A stretch of 64,000 nucleotides of DNA from Sphaerolaimus hirsutus (Eukaryota; Nematoda; Chromadorea; Monhysterida; Sphaerolaimidae), in NCBI GenBank assembly GCA_964036195.1, contig OZ038459.1, positions 2,725,206-2,789,205 of the forward strand. The letters are read 5' to 3'. Positions 21,759 through 33,200 of this stretch are shown in pieces (the first letter of the stretch is position 1; every line of letters begins with the position of its first letter). A program made the translations under genes and the position numbers. The notes under the pieces were generated by a model, which made no database searches, was not told the DNA's origin, and saw nothing but the letters and a program-made list of their open reading frames with translations.

Positions 21759-22950
21759 TAGTCAGAAATAGCTGAAAATTCGCAAAAAAGCACACGAACT
21801 GGCGAATATGAAGGTGTGCATAGCAAAACGTATCAAAATTAGTCGTTTTGAGTAAAAATTGCAGGATAATTTCACAATAGGCAAAAAGCAGAAGCAACTA
21901 CCTAGTGAATTTGAAGGTCAAAATTATGCACAAAGCGATGGAAATTAGTTACGTATTTGAAGCAAAAATTGGGCAAAATTTCTCAGAATTACCAACTTCT
22001 AGGTTTTCTGGGGAAAAATATATTACTAATTTTTACTCATGAGTAAAAGTAAAAAATAGTTTACTTTTCTGTACTCAGGAGGTGAGTACGTAGGCGGATG
22101 ATAGTGATACTTCGTGAAGCATGTAGAAGCGCGTCTCTTCACGCGCATCCAGGTCGCTTCCACGCACTTCACAAACACATTTTCTACTGTGATAGTTAGG
22201 TAGTCATTTTAAAAAAACTGACCAAATGATAATAAAAGACGATTTAAGACAACTTTTCTGCCTGCGTCCGGTCGTTCGGTGTAGGATTATCGGCAGATTA
22301 AGTCACGCCCATTTTTGATCATTCATTTAATAAAAATAATGCTGAAATTTGAAAAAAATAGTTTTGTAATTTTTTAAGCTGTCATTACACTTGTTGTATA
22401 AAATTAAATATGACGTAATATTTATTTGTGGCAGAAATTGTTTTCTGTTTCATTGTTTATCTGTTATTTGTTTATCAATAATATGCATAAAATTCACAGA
22501 ACTCCTTCTTTGGAAAGAACAAGTGACGAATACAGCGGGTAACCTCGAAAACGTCACAAGTCGAAAACGTCATTTTATCCAAAAACGTTTTCTCGGCGTT
22601 TCCAGAAAGGATCATTCTATAGAGTCAGACACTTATCTGCCTTCTTATTAAAAATGAGCAAAAGTGTAGAATATTTTTGTATTTAGACGTAATTATCCAA
22701 ACATCTACCGTATTACCTCGAATTATCCCCCTTGAATGAACCCCCCTCGAATTAACCCCCCTCAAATTTTGCTGGCGAAATAATAACCATGGGGTATTTC
22801 GAGGTAATACGATATTCTTTTATTGGAAGTGCTTTTCTATTGGAGGTTGTTTTACTATTTATTTGAATAAACCTGGTTTCATTCTGCTAAACTACCGCCT
22901 CAAAAATTGTGTCGTTTAAAAAATATTATTTATATCTAATCATCTAATGG
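21759..22950. other. AT-rich repeat stretch
   Basis: No gene was recognised. 22060-22170 has AAACGT-family and GTGAAG words. 22710-22812 is a short CCGTATTACC MITE with ends CGAATTATC and CGAGGTAATACG. 22391-22651 has an open frame without coding character. Confidence 0.4.
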
Positions 22951-23167
22951 CGCTGCACACACTAGTTTACTAACGGTAAACTAATAATTTGGTTAACTAA
23001 TTTTTCGGCTTATGAGCGCATCTGAGTTTACCGAAATGAGCTGTTCGTCAACTACAGTTGACGGAGATTGAAAAAAACACATTCCGGCAAACTCAGATGC
23101 GCTAGGAAACTAAAAAATGAGTTAATCAAATTCTTAGTTTTCCGTTAGTAAACTAGTGTGTGCAGCG
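22951..23167. mobile_element. Hairpin MITE, CGCTGCACACACTAG ends
   Basis: Starts CGCTGCACACACTAGTTTAC and ends GTAAACTAGTGTGTGCAGCG, a perfect 20-bp terminal match. No clear target duplication. Related palindromes are at 24700-25030, 46880-47055, 48000-48895 and 54057-54255. Confidence 0.7.
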
Positions 23168-23557
23168 GCAATAAGATGAAATCTGGAATTTTACTTAGTT
23201 TGCAGAACCATTTTTATGGTAGCATGACCGGCTCAAGGCGACAAAATCGCATGCAAATTTTTTCAGACAATACGGTAGTACATTAAACTGATTAAAACCA
23301 TGGAAACGATGAAAGTTTAGGTCAGCAGTTGCATGATAAATCCAGCCGCTATGTAAACATGGCACGCCTGGCTCATATATTTATAGCCAAAAGTTCTGTG
23401 TCACTTTGCAGATTGAATAAATATTTGAATCGTTCCAATCTGATATGTTTGAGCAGTGCACATTTGATGATGGAATTTCCAAAATTAATAATCTATAAAA
23501 AAAATAGATAACCAAATTTGAGCCTCCCATAATGAGTCATTTTTGATCACTGCTGTC

Positions 23558-23999
23558 CAGAGTTGTTAAAATACTTGTATTTTATGGAAAACATAAGCAT
23601 TAGCATAAAGTATTTGTAAAGACGAGGGAAAGTGTAAAGAAGTGTAAGTGTAATTTTTTTTCTAGAAGGTGCTTTAAATTTTTTAGAAACATTTTCTCGC
23701 TTTAAGTGTGGTGTTGACATCTGCCCCTATACAGACAAACTAGTTGAAAATTACACCAAATGTCAACTAGTTCTGATCCAATGCCAAAGCTTGCTGATGG
23801 GTTTTCATTCGCATGACGGGTCAAAGCACTTTGCATACTATTTAGTATACACATCTATCATATTTACTTGAATAGTTCCCCCTTGTTCCCTTGAATAGTT
23901 CCCTTGAATTGAATAATTTCAGCTCTCAAATAATTCCCCCTGTAAGATGAATAAGGAAATAATCATTTTAGTAAGCATAAATACACTCTTGCAACTCTG
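23558..23999. mobile_element. hAT-like element, AAACGT family (442 bp)
   Basis: CAGAGTTG to CAACTCTG. Flanks CTGCTGTC and CTTCTGTC are a 7/8 duplication. Interior AAAGTGTAAAGAAGTGTAAG words. Confidence 0.75.
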
Positions 24000-24022
24000 C
24001 TTCTGTCAACAATAGTTGATGG

Positions 24023-24674
24023 AATTGAGGCCTCTACTTCTAAAAGTTGACAAGTCCACAAAATGTGATTTTGAGTAAATCACATTTTAAGTTTTGGACC
24101 CAATTCCAGGCCCATGGTGCATGTCCAATTTGGCCCTCGGATGCTTTCCATTAAGTTCCATATGTTCACAATAACGTGTCAAATTTTCAGCCCATGCTCT
24201 CAACCTTTATGTGAAAGATTGGGTGTCCATAAATTTTCATTTGGTCAGAGCAAAACTGTTTTTGGAAGGGAAATGGACATGTCGACTTCTTGCATGCAAG
24301 AACATTTTTGTTCCCGGGGAAGCCAAGGCTGCCTTATGGACAATTTATGCACTTGTTGACTTTAAGAAGTAGCTGTCCATAGTGGACATATCACATTTCT
24401 TGCTACCTATTTTTCCCATAAAAAAGGAAGCGGATGGATGGACTTGTCGACTTCTTGCACTAAACTAGGTGAACTTGTCGACTTCTTGCCTGAAATTTTT
24501 GCATTTTTCCCCAAAAATGTCAAATTTGGCACTTTGCCATATGGGCATGTGGGTCAGAAATTTTATGGAAAATGATAAAAAATGTGCGGAAGTAGCCCCA
24601 GATGGCGTTTCGGGGCCTAACTCAAAATTGTCATATTTTGGACTTGTCGACTTTTAGAAGTAGACGCCTCAATT
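24023..24674. mobile_element. Inverted-repeat element, AATTGAGGC...GACTTGTCGACTT type
   Basis: Ends are AATTGAGGCCTCTACTTCT and AGAAGTAGACGCCTCAATT. The interior repeats GACTTGTCGACTTCTTGC. A second, partial copy is at about 59560-60027. It lies within CACACTAG-type DNA. Confidence 0.65.
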
Positions 24675-25204
24675 GTCATCCCGGTGTACTCAAATGTGTT
24701 CACAACAGCATTGGCATTTCAGCTTTGGATATTTCAGTTAACAACTAGCGTGTGTAGGGCCATTGGTGCAATACTTTTGTCCAGTTCACTAAATACACCT
24801 CGTTTTTGCAAAGGCCCGTCTGAGATCAAACCGCCCGCGTGTTCAGGTAGTTTACTGACAGTAAACTAAAAATTGAGTAAACTGATAAGACAACTTCCGA
24901 TTGCATTCGAGTTTACTGGAATCAGGTGTTCGTCAACTACAGTTCACGGAGAGTAAAAATTACCTTTTCTAGTAAACTCAAATGTGTTTATGAGTTTCTG
25001 GAATTCCAAATTTAAAAAAGTTCATAAGTCAACAAGTGTGTGCAGAGACATTTACTTTTACCTGGATGTGCATAAATCGCATACTAATGATATCGGGACA
25101 CGCTATATATTTCACTCGCAATTATCTATTAATCTATTCAGGGCGCAATTTCAGTTGCGAAAGGGATGTTATTTTGTAAGCGATGTGAACGCGAATCGGA
25201 GTAG

Positions 25205-25935
25205 TCAAATGTTAAAGGACATAATGTCAAATGTCATGTAAAAAGCGATGAAAAATGTCATAAATATGTCTAGTAAGAAATGAAAGATAATTTGAGATTT
25301 TACAGAACATTTGACATGACTTTAGCATAGTTGTAAAAACGTATTTACGTTTACTCGATAATTACGTATACTCGAGTACTGCGTAAATAAGTTTACGTTT
25401 CCTCGCGAAAAAAATACCGGTACTCACTTACTCGCGTACTTTTTCAAAATAGGTACGCGAGTACAGAAAACGTATTTTTAGGGGTTATAAAAGGTCATTT
25501 TTCCAAACAGAAAGTGATAAACATAAGATATTTACCTACGAGATAGTTATCAGAAAAGAAAAACACCTATTTGATGTAAACCAGAGTAAAAATTGACAAA
25601 ATACAGACTTTTTTGTGAGCCAAAGAACTAATTTTTACGTTTTCTGTGAGAAAAAATACCCGTTTTTTACGTTTTCATCAGAAAAAACTCTCAGGTTTTT
25701 ACGTTTTCTCTGAAAAAAGTATTTTACTCACGTTTGACGCAGCGTAAAAGTATTTAAAAAATACTTTACGTTTTCTGCACTCAGGTGTGAGTAAAAGAAA
25801 AATACCTACTTTACGTTTACATTTACTGTTTAAAAAGTTCAGTACTTTTAACAACTCTGGACTTTAGACACTTCGCAAAACATTTGACATTTAACAGGGT
25901 ATTATTTTAAAGGGTTTGGGACTGCCCCCTGATGC
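25205..25935. mobile_element. Intergenic introner-like element interrupted by an hAT-like element
   Basis: ATGTCAAATGTCATG words before 25326 continue after 25868 and end GGGTTTGGGACTGCCCCCTG, the introner right terminus. 25326-25859 is inserted in it. No coding exons flank it, so this copy is not an intron of a visible gene. Confidence 0.6.
25326..25859. mobile_element. hAT-like element, AAACGT family (534 bp)
   Basis: CATAGTTG to CAACTCTG with a perfect 8-bp duplication GACTTTAG (25318-25325, 25860-25867). Dense in TTTACGTTTTC and AAATACGTATACTCG. Confidence 0.85.
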
Positions 25936-26249
25936 AGGGCGCAGGCTAGCCCAGCTAATGTAAATATGGATACATTTTGAAGCATGCCCTTTAATAGAAA
26001 ATTTAATTGCAATCTTTGTCACCTACTCGGTACTCGCTTTGATTAGATGTAAAATATGTAAATCGGTATGCTAATAGTTACGGTAGGCATGGACGTTTTC
26101 GCGTTGGAACTACTTTTATTAATGGTGCGATTACAGCTCCGGCGTAAAATTGACTGGGCGTAAAATTAAATACAGATTAATGGATAAAGATACGACATTG
26201 TTATTTCAGTCAAAGAAAGCTTAGATGCAGACGTTTCTTGTGTCCAAAG

Positions 26250-27013
26250 CAGAGTTGGTCAAATAATGGTATTTTTGGAAAACGTAAACGTAAACGTAAA
26301 TACCTTTTCCAAAATGAAAGTATAAATACTAAAACATAAGGTATTTCTCAAATACCTGGGAAAACGTAAAATGAAACGTAAACATAAATTTCATCCATAT
26401 TTCATCTAATAGAAGGGCGCCCTTCTATTTTTCACCAACTTTCTATTATGGAGACACCATCTGTTGGAAGCTGCCCTTCTATTTTTCGCCAGTTTTTCAG
26501 TCAATTTTTCACGTTCTGTCAACGTTTCCCCAAGTATTATGTCACAAAAAATTGATATTATGACAATTCATAGAGTTCTTTCAACATTTTATCTTCAAAT
26601 AGCACAAAATCAATGGACGAACGCCACTAAATAACAGCATCCACTGACTTTTTAAAGCATTTGGCACAATTCGAGTTTGGGAAGCAACACATAATACTCT
26701 GCACTGCAGGTGCGGTCAAACTATAGAATGATTGGAATATACCTACCTATTTGAAAAATACGGCTTCTGTGGAGGAAAAGTGCGCGCTTGCGCTCAAAAT
26801 TTTTAAAGTTGTCGGAAATTTATGGTGGAAGTTGCATTTTGCTGTAAATTTTTTGATCTCACAACGTTTTTTTACGTTTTCTCTGGTACCCGGGTATTTC
26901 AGTCAGGAAAACGCAACAAAACATAATGGTATTTTATGAAAATGTAAACGTAAGTATAAATACCCAAATAACCGGGTATTTTGGGTAAATGTAAATACAT
27001 TTTTGCAACTCTG
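26250..27013. mobile_element. hAT-like element, AAACGT family, without visible target duplication
   Basis: CAGAGTTGG to CAACTCTG with GTAAACGTAAACG words. The flanks GTCCAAAG and CTCATGAG differ. The opposite arm of the host palindrome reads GAGCTTTGGAC, so the two flanks are contiguous host sequence. Confidence 0.65.
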
Positions 27014-27257
27014 CTCATGAGTTTACTTTTATCGTACTGGGAGTTATGAATTTTAGCACAATTTTTCCAATTATGCGCTGTAAGTTGCATAAAATTAGAG
27101 CATAAAATTAAAAAAATTGCGCCAAAATTCATAACTTCTAGTACAATTCAAATAAACTGATGAGCTTTGGACACACGCAACATCTGCATGTGCGCTTTCT
27201 TTGAATGAAATTACAAAGACATATCTTTATCCATTCACATGTAATGAATTTTACACC

Positions 27258-28530
27258 CAGGTGCCGGTTCCGCAAGTGGAAAAGTTAAGAGTTAAAACTT
27301 AAGAGTTGAGTAAAATGATAAATTATAAGTTAAGACGCAGGGTTGGTTTTATAAAAATTCATTTTAGTAAAATTGTATAAAAATTGTATAAAAATTTTAT
27401 TTTATTTTTATTTTATTCTTCTTTCATTTTATTTTATTTTATTTTATTCCCAAAAGTCATTCATAAAATAAAATGACACCTTTTACAAAAATTTTACAAA
27501 AAATCAGAAACATGCATGCAAGGCCAGAAAAATGTTATAATTAGACCTATACATGAAAAACCTGTGATAAATTTTTCCCTTACTTTTCAAAAGTTGCATG
27601 CAGTATGTATTGTTAGCTAGCTGCAAGTGTAAGGTTACAATTATTGATAAGAATGGTTTGCATTTTCAGTAGAAGGACTACTGGAGTGTGCTGGACACAT
27701 TTGTAAAATGTCATGCAAAGTGTCAATTGTCATGACAAATGTAAAGTAAAGTATCAATTGTCATGCAAAATGTCAAGTGTCATGTAAAATTTCAAGCAAA
27801 GCAGCAATTGTCATGACAAATGTCATGCAAAGTGTAAATTGTGTATCCAAATCTTGTGTTTTTGTATCCATAGTATGTTTTATATCCAAATCTTATGTTT
27901 TTGTATCCAAATGTTCACATAAGATTTTGAGTCAACAACAACATAATTTCGATACAAAACATAAGATTTCGAAATAAAACATGAGATTTGAACACAATTA
28001 GCTTGACAATTGATACTTTTATTTTTACATGTCATGACAATTTACACTTTACTTTACATTTGTCATGACAATTGACACTTTTCATGGCATTTTACATGAC
28101 ATTTGACACTTTACAATGCTTGGGACTGCCCCCAGATCACTGAATAAACAGGTAGAGACTCAAGCAATGAGACAAAATTTTACAAAAAATATGAATTTTT
28201 ATACAATTTTACAAAAATACAAATTTTTATACAATGTTACAAAAATTTTTACAAAAATTTGAATTTTTATACAATCTTTATTTTTATTCTTAAATTTTCC
28301 ATTTTATTTTATTCTTGAATATTCCATTTTATTTTTATTTTATTTTTATTTTTTTCTGAGATTTTGCCAACCCTGGTTAAGAGTAAAGTTAAAAGTTAAG
28401 AGTTGAGTAAAATCATTTGTCGTTTTACTCAACTCTTAACTCTTAACTTTACTCATAACTTGTCATTTGTCATTTTACTCAACTCTTAAATTTTAACTCT
28501 TAACTTTTCCACTTGCGGAACTGGCCCCTG
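27258..28530. mobile_element. Inverted-repeat element CAGGTGCCGGTTCCGCAAG
   Basis: CAGGTGCCGGTTCCGCAAG to CTTGCGGAACTGGCCCCTG, with TTAAGAGTTGAGTAAAATGA words in both arms. The first bases CAGGTGCC are shared with the introner left end, suggesting a relative. Confidence 0.6.
27338..28375. mobile_element. hAT-like element, CAGGGTTGG type (1038 bp)
   Basis: CAGGGTTGGTTTTATAAAAA to TTTTGCCAACCCTG. Flanks GTTAAGAC and GTTAAGAG (7/8, one base offset). Subterminal TTTTATTTTA tracts. The middle contains introner core DNA ending GGGACTGCCCCCAG. Full-length sister at 41481-42517. Confidence 0.75.
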
Positions 28531-28654
28531 AAATCAATTTTATGCCCAATCAATTTTACGCCCAAGCTGTAATCGCAGCATAAGAGAGATGTATTTACAT
28601 GCAAATGATCTAGGCAATTTATCTACCTAGGTATTCAAAACTAGCGGCATTCTT

Positions 28655-29831
28655 CCAATGTTATTAAAACGTATTTACGTTTACACGATAAATACGTACC
28701 TATACACGTTTACGTTTCATCCCGAAATAATACCGGTACTCACTCACTCGCGCACTTTTTCAAAGTTCGCGAGTACAGAAAACGTAGTTGTGAAATTAAA
28801 AGCAAAAAAAACACTTAAACGAATTGAAACGGCTGCAAAAATGACAGCGGAAATGATGGAAGTGGCGCTGTGTAGGGAAAGCGACGACGCGCTTTCATTT
28901 TTACTCATTTTAACGTCGTCTTAAGTAAAAACTCGAAAAACAATCCTTGCTTTTACGTTTTCCCTGAGTAAAAATACCGGTAGTTACGTTTACTCATCTT
29001 TTACGCAGCGTCATTTATTACATTAATATCCTAAATATTTGAACTAATTTTCACTCAAGCCCTCATTAAATTTGCGAATATGTTAGCCAATTAATTTGCA
29101 AGGTTCAACATTAGGTTGCAACGGATTAGGAGAAGGCGGTAATTTTGTTTTCGGTAACTTTTTTAAAATAAATCCACAGGGTAATTCCACTGGATTTCCA
29201 GTGAAAAGCTACGAGAAGTTTAACGATTGCTAACACTTTTATGGATTTTTTCTAATATTACTTTGATGCGTTTTTTCTGAAGTTAGGTACTTTTCGAGTT
29301 TCGTATTTTTCTCCGAAAATAGCTTTTCTAGAGAGAAATACATTTTAAGTGGTTTTCCTCAAAATTTCTAGAACTCAACAAAAATCGAAAATTAAAAAAC
29401 TTTTCAAATTTTCGAATTCTGGTTTGCCACCGTTAACGAAGCATAGAAAGGAATGTGCAAAGATATCATTTATTTATAGTGTTTCTGCATCACGTTTGCT
29501 TTATATTTACGTTCTTCTAAACGATCACGTTTTTACTGTCTTAAAAAGTGTAAGTGACTCAATCAAAAAATCACTGACTTATAAAATCAAAACAGTAAAG
29601 CAGAAAAGCGACCGTTGGAGTGTGGTGGAAATTGAGATAAAATAAATGCTAATCGTTGTTAGTCAATTACCCCCCCCCCCTTTAATCCACCATCCCCATT
29701 CGAAATCCCCCAATATCTGACGAAAAAACACCCCCTCGAAACCCCCCTTCTAGAATAAAGTATAATACATCATGTTCACGTATACAATGTATTTTACATG
29801 ATGTAATTATTGCTACCAACTTGTATACGTA
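28655..29831. other. AT-rich stretch with AAACGT-family fragments; no gene seen
   Basis: 28665-28990 has AAATACGTACC and TTTACGTTTC words without clear ends. 29000-29640 is AT-rich with no recognised feature. A C-tract with CGAAATCCCCC at 29670-29750 is a MITE fragment. Confidence 0.4.
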
Positions 29832-30135
29832 CCGTATTTCCTCGAAATACCTCCCTTGAATTAACCCCCCCTCGGAATACCCCCAGGTGTTTTTGAGCTG
29901 AGGAAAAAATACCCCCCCCCCCCCCCGTTGAAATACCCCCCTCTTGAATGATACATGAAATATGTCACATTTTATGGCAGTTCTGGGTATGTAAAAGCAT
30001 TTTCTTTACCATGATCCTTCACGATAATGTCGGACAAAATAATACCACCCTTGAATAAGCCCCCATCAAATCAACCCCCTTTAAAATTTGCCGGCGAAAT
30101 GATAAACTCCCTGGGGGCATTTCGAGGAAACACGG
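29832..30135. mobile_element. CCGTATTTCC MITE downstream of the globin gene
   Basis: CCGTATTTCCTCGAAATACC to TTTCGAGGAAACACGG, TA on both sides, C-tract interior (29913-29926). It lies just past the globin stop codon and could supply 3' UTR sequence. Confidence 0.7.
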
Positions 30136-30219
30136 TATCCATCTCAAAAAACATCAACCACAAAAAACATAACGCATAAAATCACACTTTAAAAACGGAA
30201 AAATAGAGAGGAAAAACAT

Positions 30220-33200
30220 TCAGAGCCACACATCAGTAGTTTCATCAAAGGTGCAGAAATCGTCGCCCAATGGGCATACATCGATTGTGGGCAAACGGGC
30301 TTGGAGGCCTTTCCGATGGCGTTTGTCAACTGTCAGCGAGTATTCCGACTCGGAACTGAATCGGGAAAGTGACGATTTGTGTGTGCGATTAAACGATTGG
30401 TTTTATTATTTGAACAGCATCTCGGTGAAATTTTTTGGGATATTTCTAATAAAAAATTGAAAAAAGTTCAATTTTTCAGGGTTTTTTACAGAGAGATCGA
30501 AATCTAAATTTCTGTGAAATACATCCAATTTTTTTAATGTTTTTTTTTGTAGATGTAGATATATCGCTTTCTGTCAAAAATTTATGACTTCAAGCGATGT
30601 TGGGCAAGAACTGTCCCACACTCAACCCCCCTCCCCCACGCACTTCTCCCTAACAATCATCATTTCCCCCCTGGTGAGCAGCTCCACGTTGCAGGGCAGT
30701 CCGGCAGGGGTGCCCTCCCCATTGGAAGTACCCCCCTCCACGTGCGCGCTGCTGCTAGGGCGTGAAGGGCTCGAACTGGCTGTAGGGCGGGGGGGGGGGG
30801 CGTGAAGGGTTGGGTTGTATTGTTTTTTTTATTAGGGGGTGGTGTAAATGGCTATAGAGCGGGAAAAGGTTGAGTGACTGAAAGTTGAGATCTCGATTTT
30901 TATTTACCGTATATCCTTGAATATGAGGGAACTCTTTCTTTAATTCTTGCAACCTCTCTTCTATCGATCACACAGGGTTATTCAAATGGAGGGAGTTATT
31001 CAAGGGGGAGTCGTTAAAGTTGGGGAGTCATTTTTCTCTCACCCAGCCTGCAGGGGGGTTATTCTGGGTGGAATTTTTCCAGGGGTCTTATTCAAGGATA
31101 TTGATACTATTAACGCTGCACACATCAGTTTACTGCCAATGTCATAAACAGGATTGGTTTTATAAAAATTATTTGTATACAAATTGTATAAAAATTGTAT
31201 ACAAATTGTATTTTATTTTAATTTTATTCTTGTTTCATTTTATTTTATTTTATCCCCAAAAGTCGTTAATAAAATAAAATGACACTATTTACAAAATTTT
31301 TACAAAAAGTCAGAATCATACATGCAAGGCCAGAAAAATGTTATCATTATACCTTTACATGAAAAACATGTGACAAATTTTTCCATTACTTTACAAAAGC
31401 TGCATGCAATAGGCATTGTTAGCTAGCTGTAAGTGTAAACTTACAATTATTGATAACAATGGTTTGCATTTCCAGTAGAAGGACTACTGGAGTGTGCTGG
31501 GTGAATTTGTAAAATGTCATGCAAAGTGTCAATTGTCCTGACACATGTAAAGTAGGGTGAATTGTCATGAAAAATGTCAAGTGACATGTCAAATGTCAAG
31601 TAAAGTGGCAATAGTCATGACAAATGTCATGCAAAGTGTAAATTGTGTGTCCAAATCTTATGGTTTGATCCAAAGCTTATGTTTTGTATTCAAATCTTTT
31701 TTGTATCCAAATGTTCACATAAGATTTGAATTATCAAACAACAAGATTTGGATACAGAACATAATATTTGGAGACAAAACATAAGATTGCCTTACAATCG
31801 ACACTTCAATTTATATTTGTCATGACAATTGACACTTTACTTTACATTCATCATGACAATTGACACTTTGCATGACATTTTACATGACATTTAACACTTA
31901 ACAAAGCTTGGGACTGCCCCCAGTTTCAAGAATAAACAGGTAGAAGCTCAAGCAACAATATAATGTTTTTAAATTATGGTAGCATTCTGCACTTTACTTT
32001 GCAGTCCGCAGACGCAGAGCATATTCACATAAATACAAAAAGTGGTAATTATAAGTGAATAAACGTATCGTATTCCCTCGAAATACCCCCCCCCCTCAAA
32101 ATGGGCACTATGTATTTGTGGCCCGGGAAATGCATAACAGACGTTCAAAACACTTACTGTGTTACGTTAGAACATCGTTTATACCATCTACATCCTTTAA
32201 AACCAGGCTGTAAAAATTTATAAATGGTGGTTATTGTTGCATTTTTCACGTTTTTCTCTCAAAATTTCCACTTTGAAAAAATAAACCCCCTGGGGGTATT
32301 TCGAGGAAATACGGTAACTAAAACTCTTCCGTCCCTACAAAAAAATAAAATAGAAACCCCAAACGAACCAGTTAGCATGTAGCTATCATCGTCCGAATGG
32401 CAAGCTCTATGGTGCCTTTCCAATTGATTAAACAGACTATTTTTGGTGCCCAAAGTTGTTAAATCTTCCGAACTGTGCCTTCTTTTGAGCTCCGAATAAA
32501 ACGCGTCTTTCATTTCCATTATGAGGTACATCAGAAATTTGTTCCACAAATTGCGCCCGTGCGCTTTTGTGCAGATGTTCGCTGAAATGTGGATTTTATA
32601 TGCTGAAATACCGTATTTTAAGGGTTTTTAATTTTAAAATTTCTGGTGGGCGAGCTTTTATCGCCTGGTCATTGGTTGACATAAGTATTTACGTTTTTGA
32701 TGTAAACAACACACAGTGATCAGCACCTAGCTAGCGCCGGTTTAAGCGTTTACCAGCTTAAATCTATTGCCGAGGGGGATGAGCTAGCTCGTCACTTCAC
32801 ATCCTGGACAGTTTACATTCTCTGTATTTGGACACTTTACATTCCAGAGTACCGCGCCTGTTAATATCATGTAAAAATGTATCATCCCGAACTTTTCGCA
32901 CACTTTACATTCAAGGGTCATGCAAAAGACGTGAAAAATTTATGACAAGTCCATGGCTCCCACAGAATCAGCATGGGTAAAGGCACAAAGCTATTGGCAT
33001 GCACCGGAATGATTTGTGAGGCAAGTAGGAAATGAATTGAAACCGAAATGAAAATCTTCAAGTACGCACAACAGACAACACAATTTCCTACAGAATGCGC
33101 CATAGGATGTAAACTGTCGCTTTGTGGAAGAATGTAAACTGTCCAGGATGTAAAGTGGCCAGGCCTTGAGGGGGATTGTGTATCCAAAAGTTGTATCCAA

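Larger units (their letters stand above)
26122..28580. mobile_element. Four-layer nested transposon block
   Basis: The outermost layer has ends TGCGATTACAGCTCCGGCGT and TTTTACGCCCAAGCTGTAAT. Inside are a CAGAGTTGG element (26250-27013) and a CAGGTGCCGGTTCCGCAAG element (27258-28530), which itself contains an hAT-like element (27338-28375) with introner core DNA. No genes. Confidence 0.65.

Noticed and set aside
27690-28110. Arrays of ATGTCATG words considered as a CRISPR-like or satellite array
   Set aside because: Word spacing is irregular, arms are inverted, and there are no unique spacers; this is the core of an introner/hAT composite.
30251-30805. Plus-strand frames over 30251-30460 and 30584-30805
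   Set aside because: The minus strand gives globin exons 5 and 6 with matching phases, splice sites and a stop; the plus frames do not connect.
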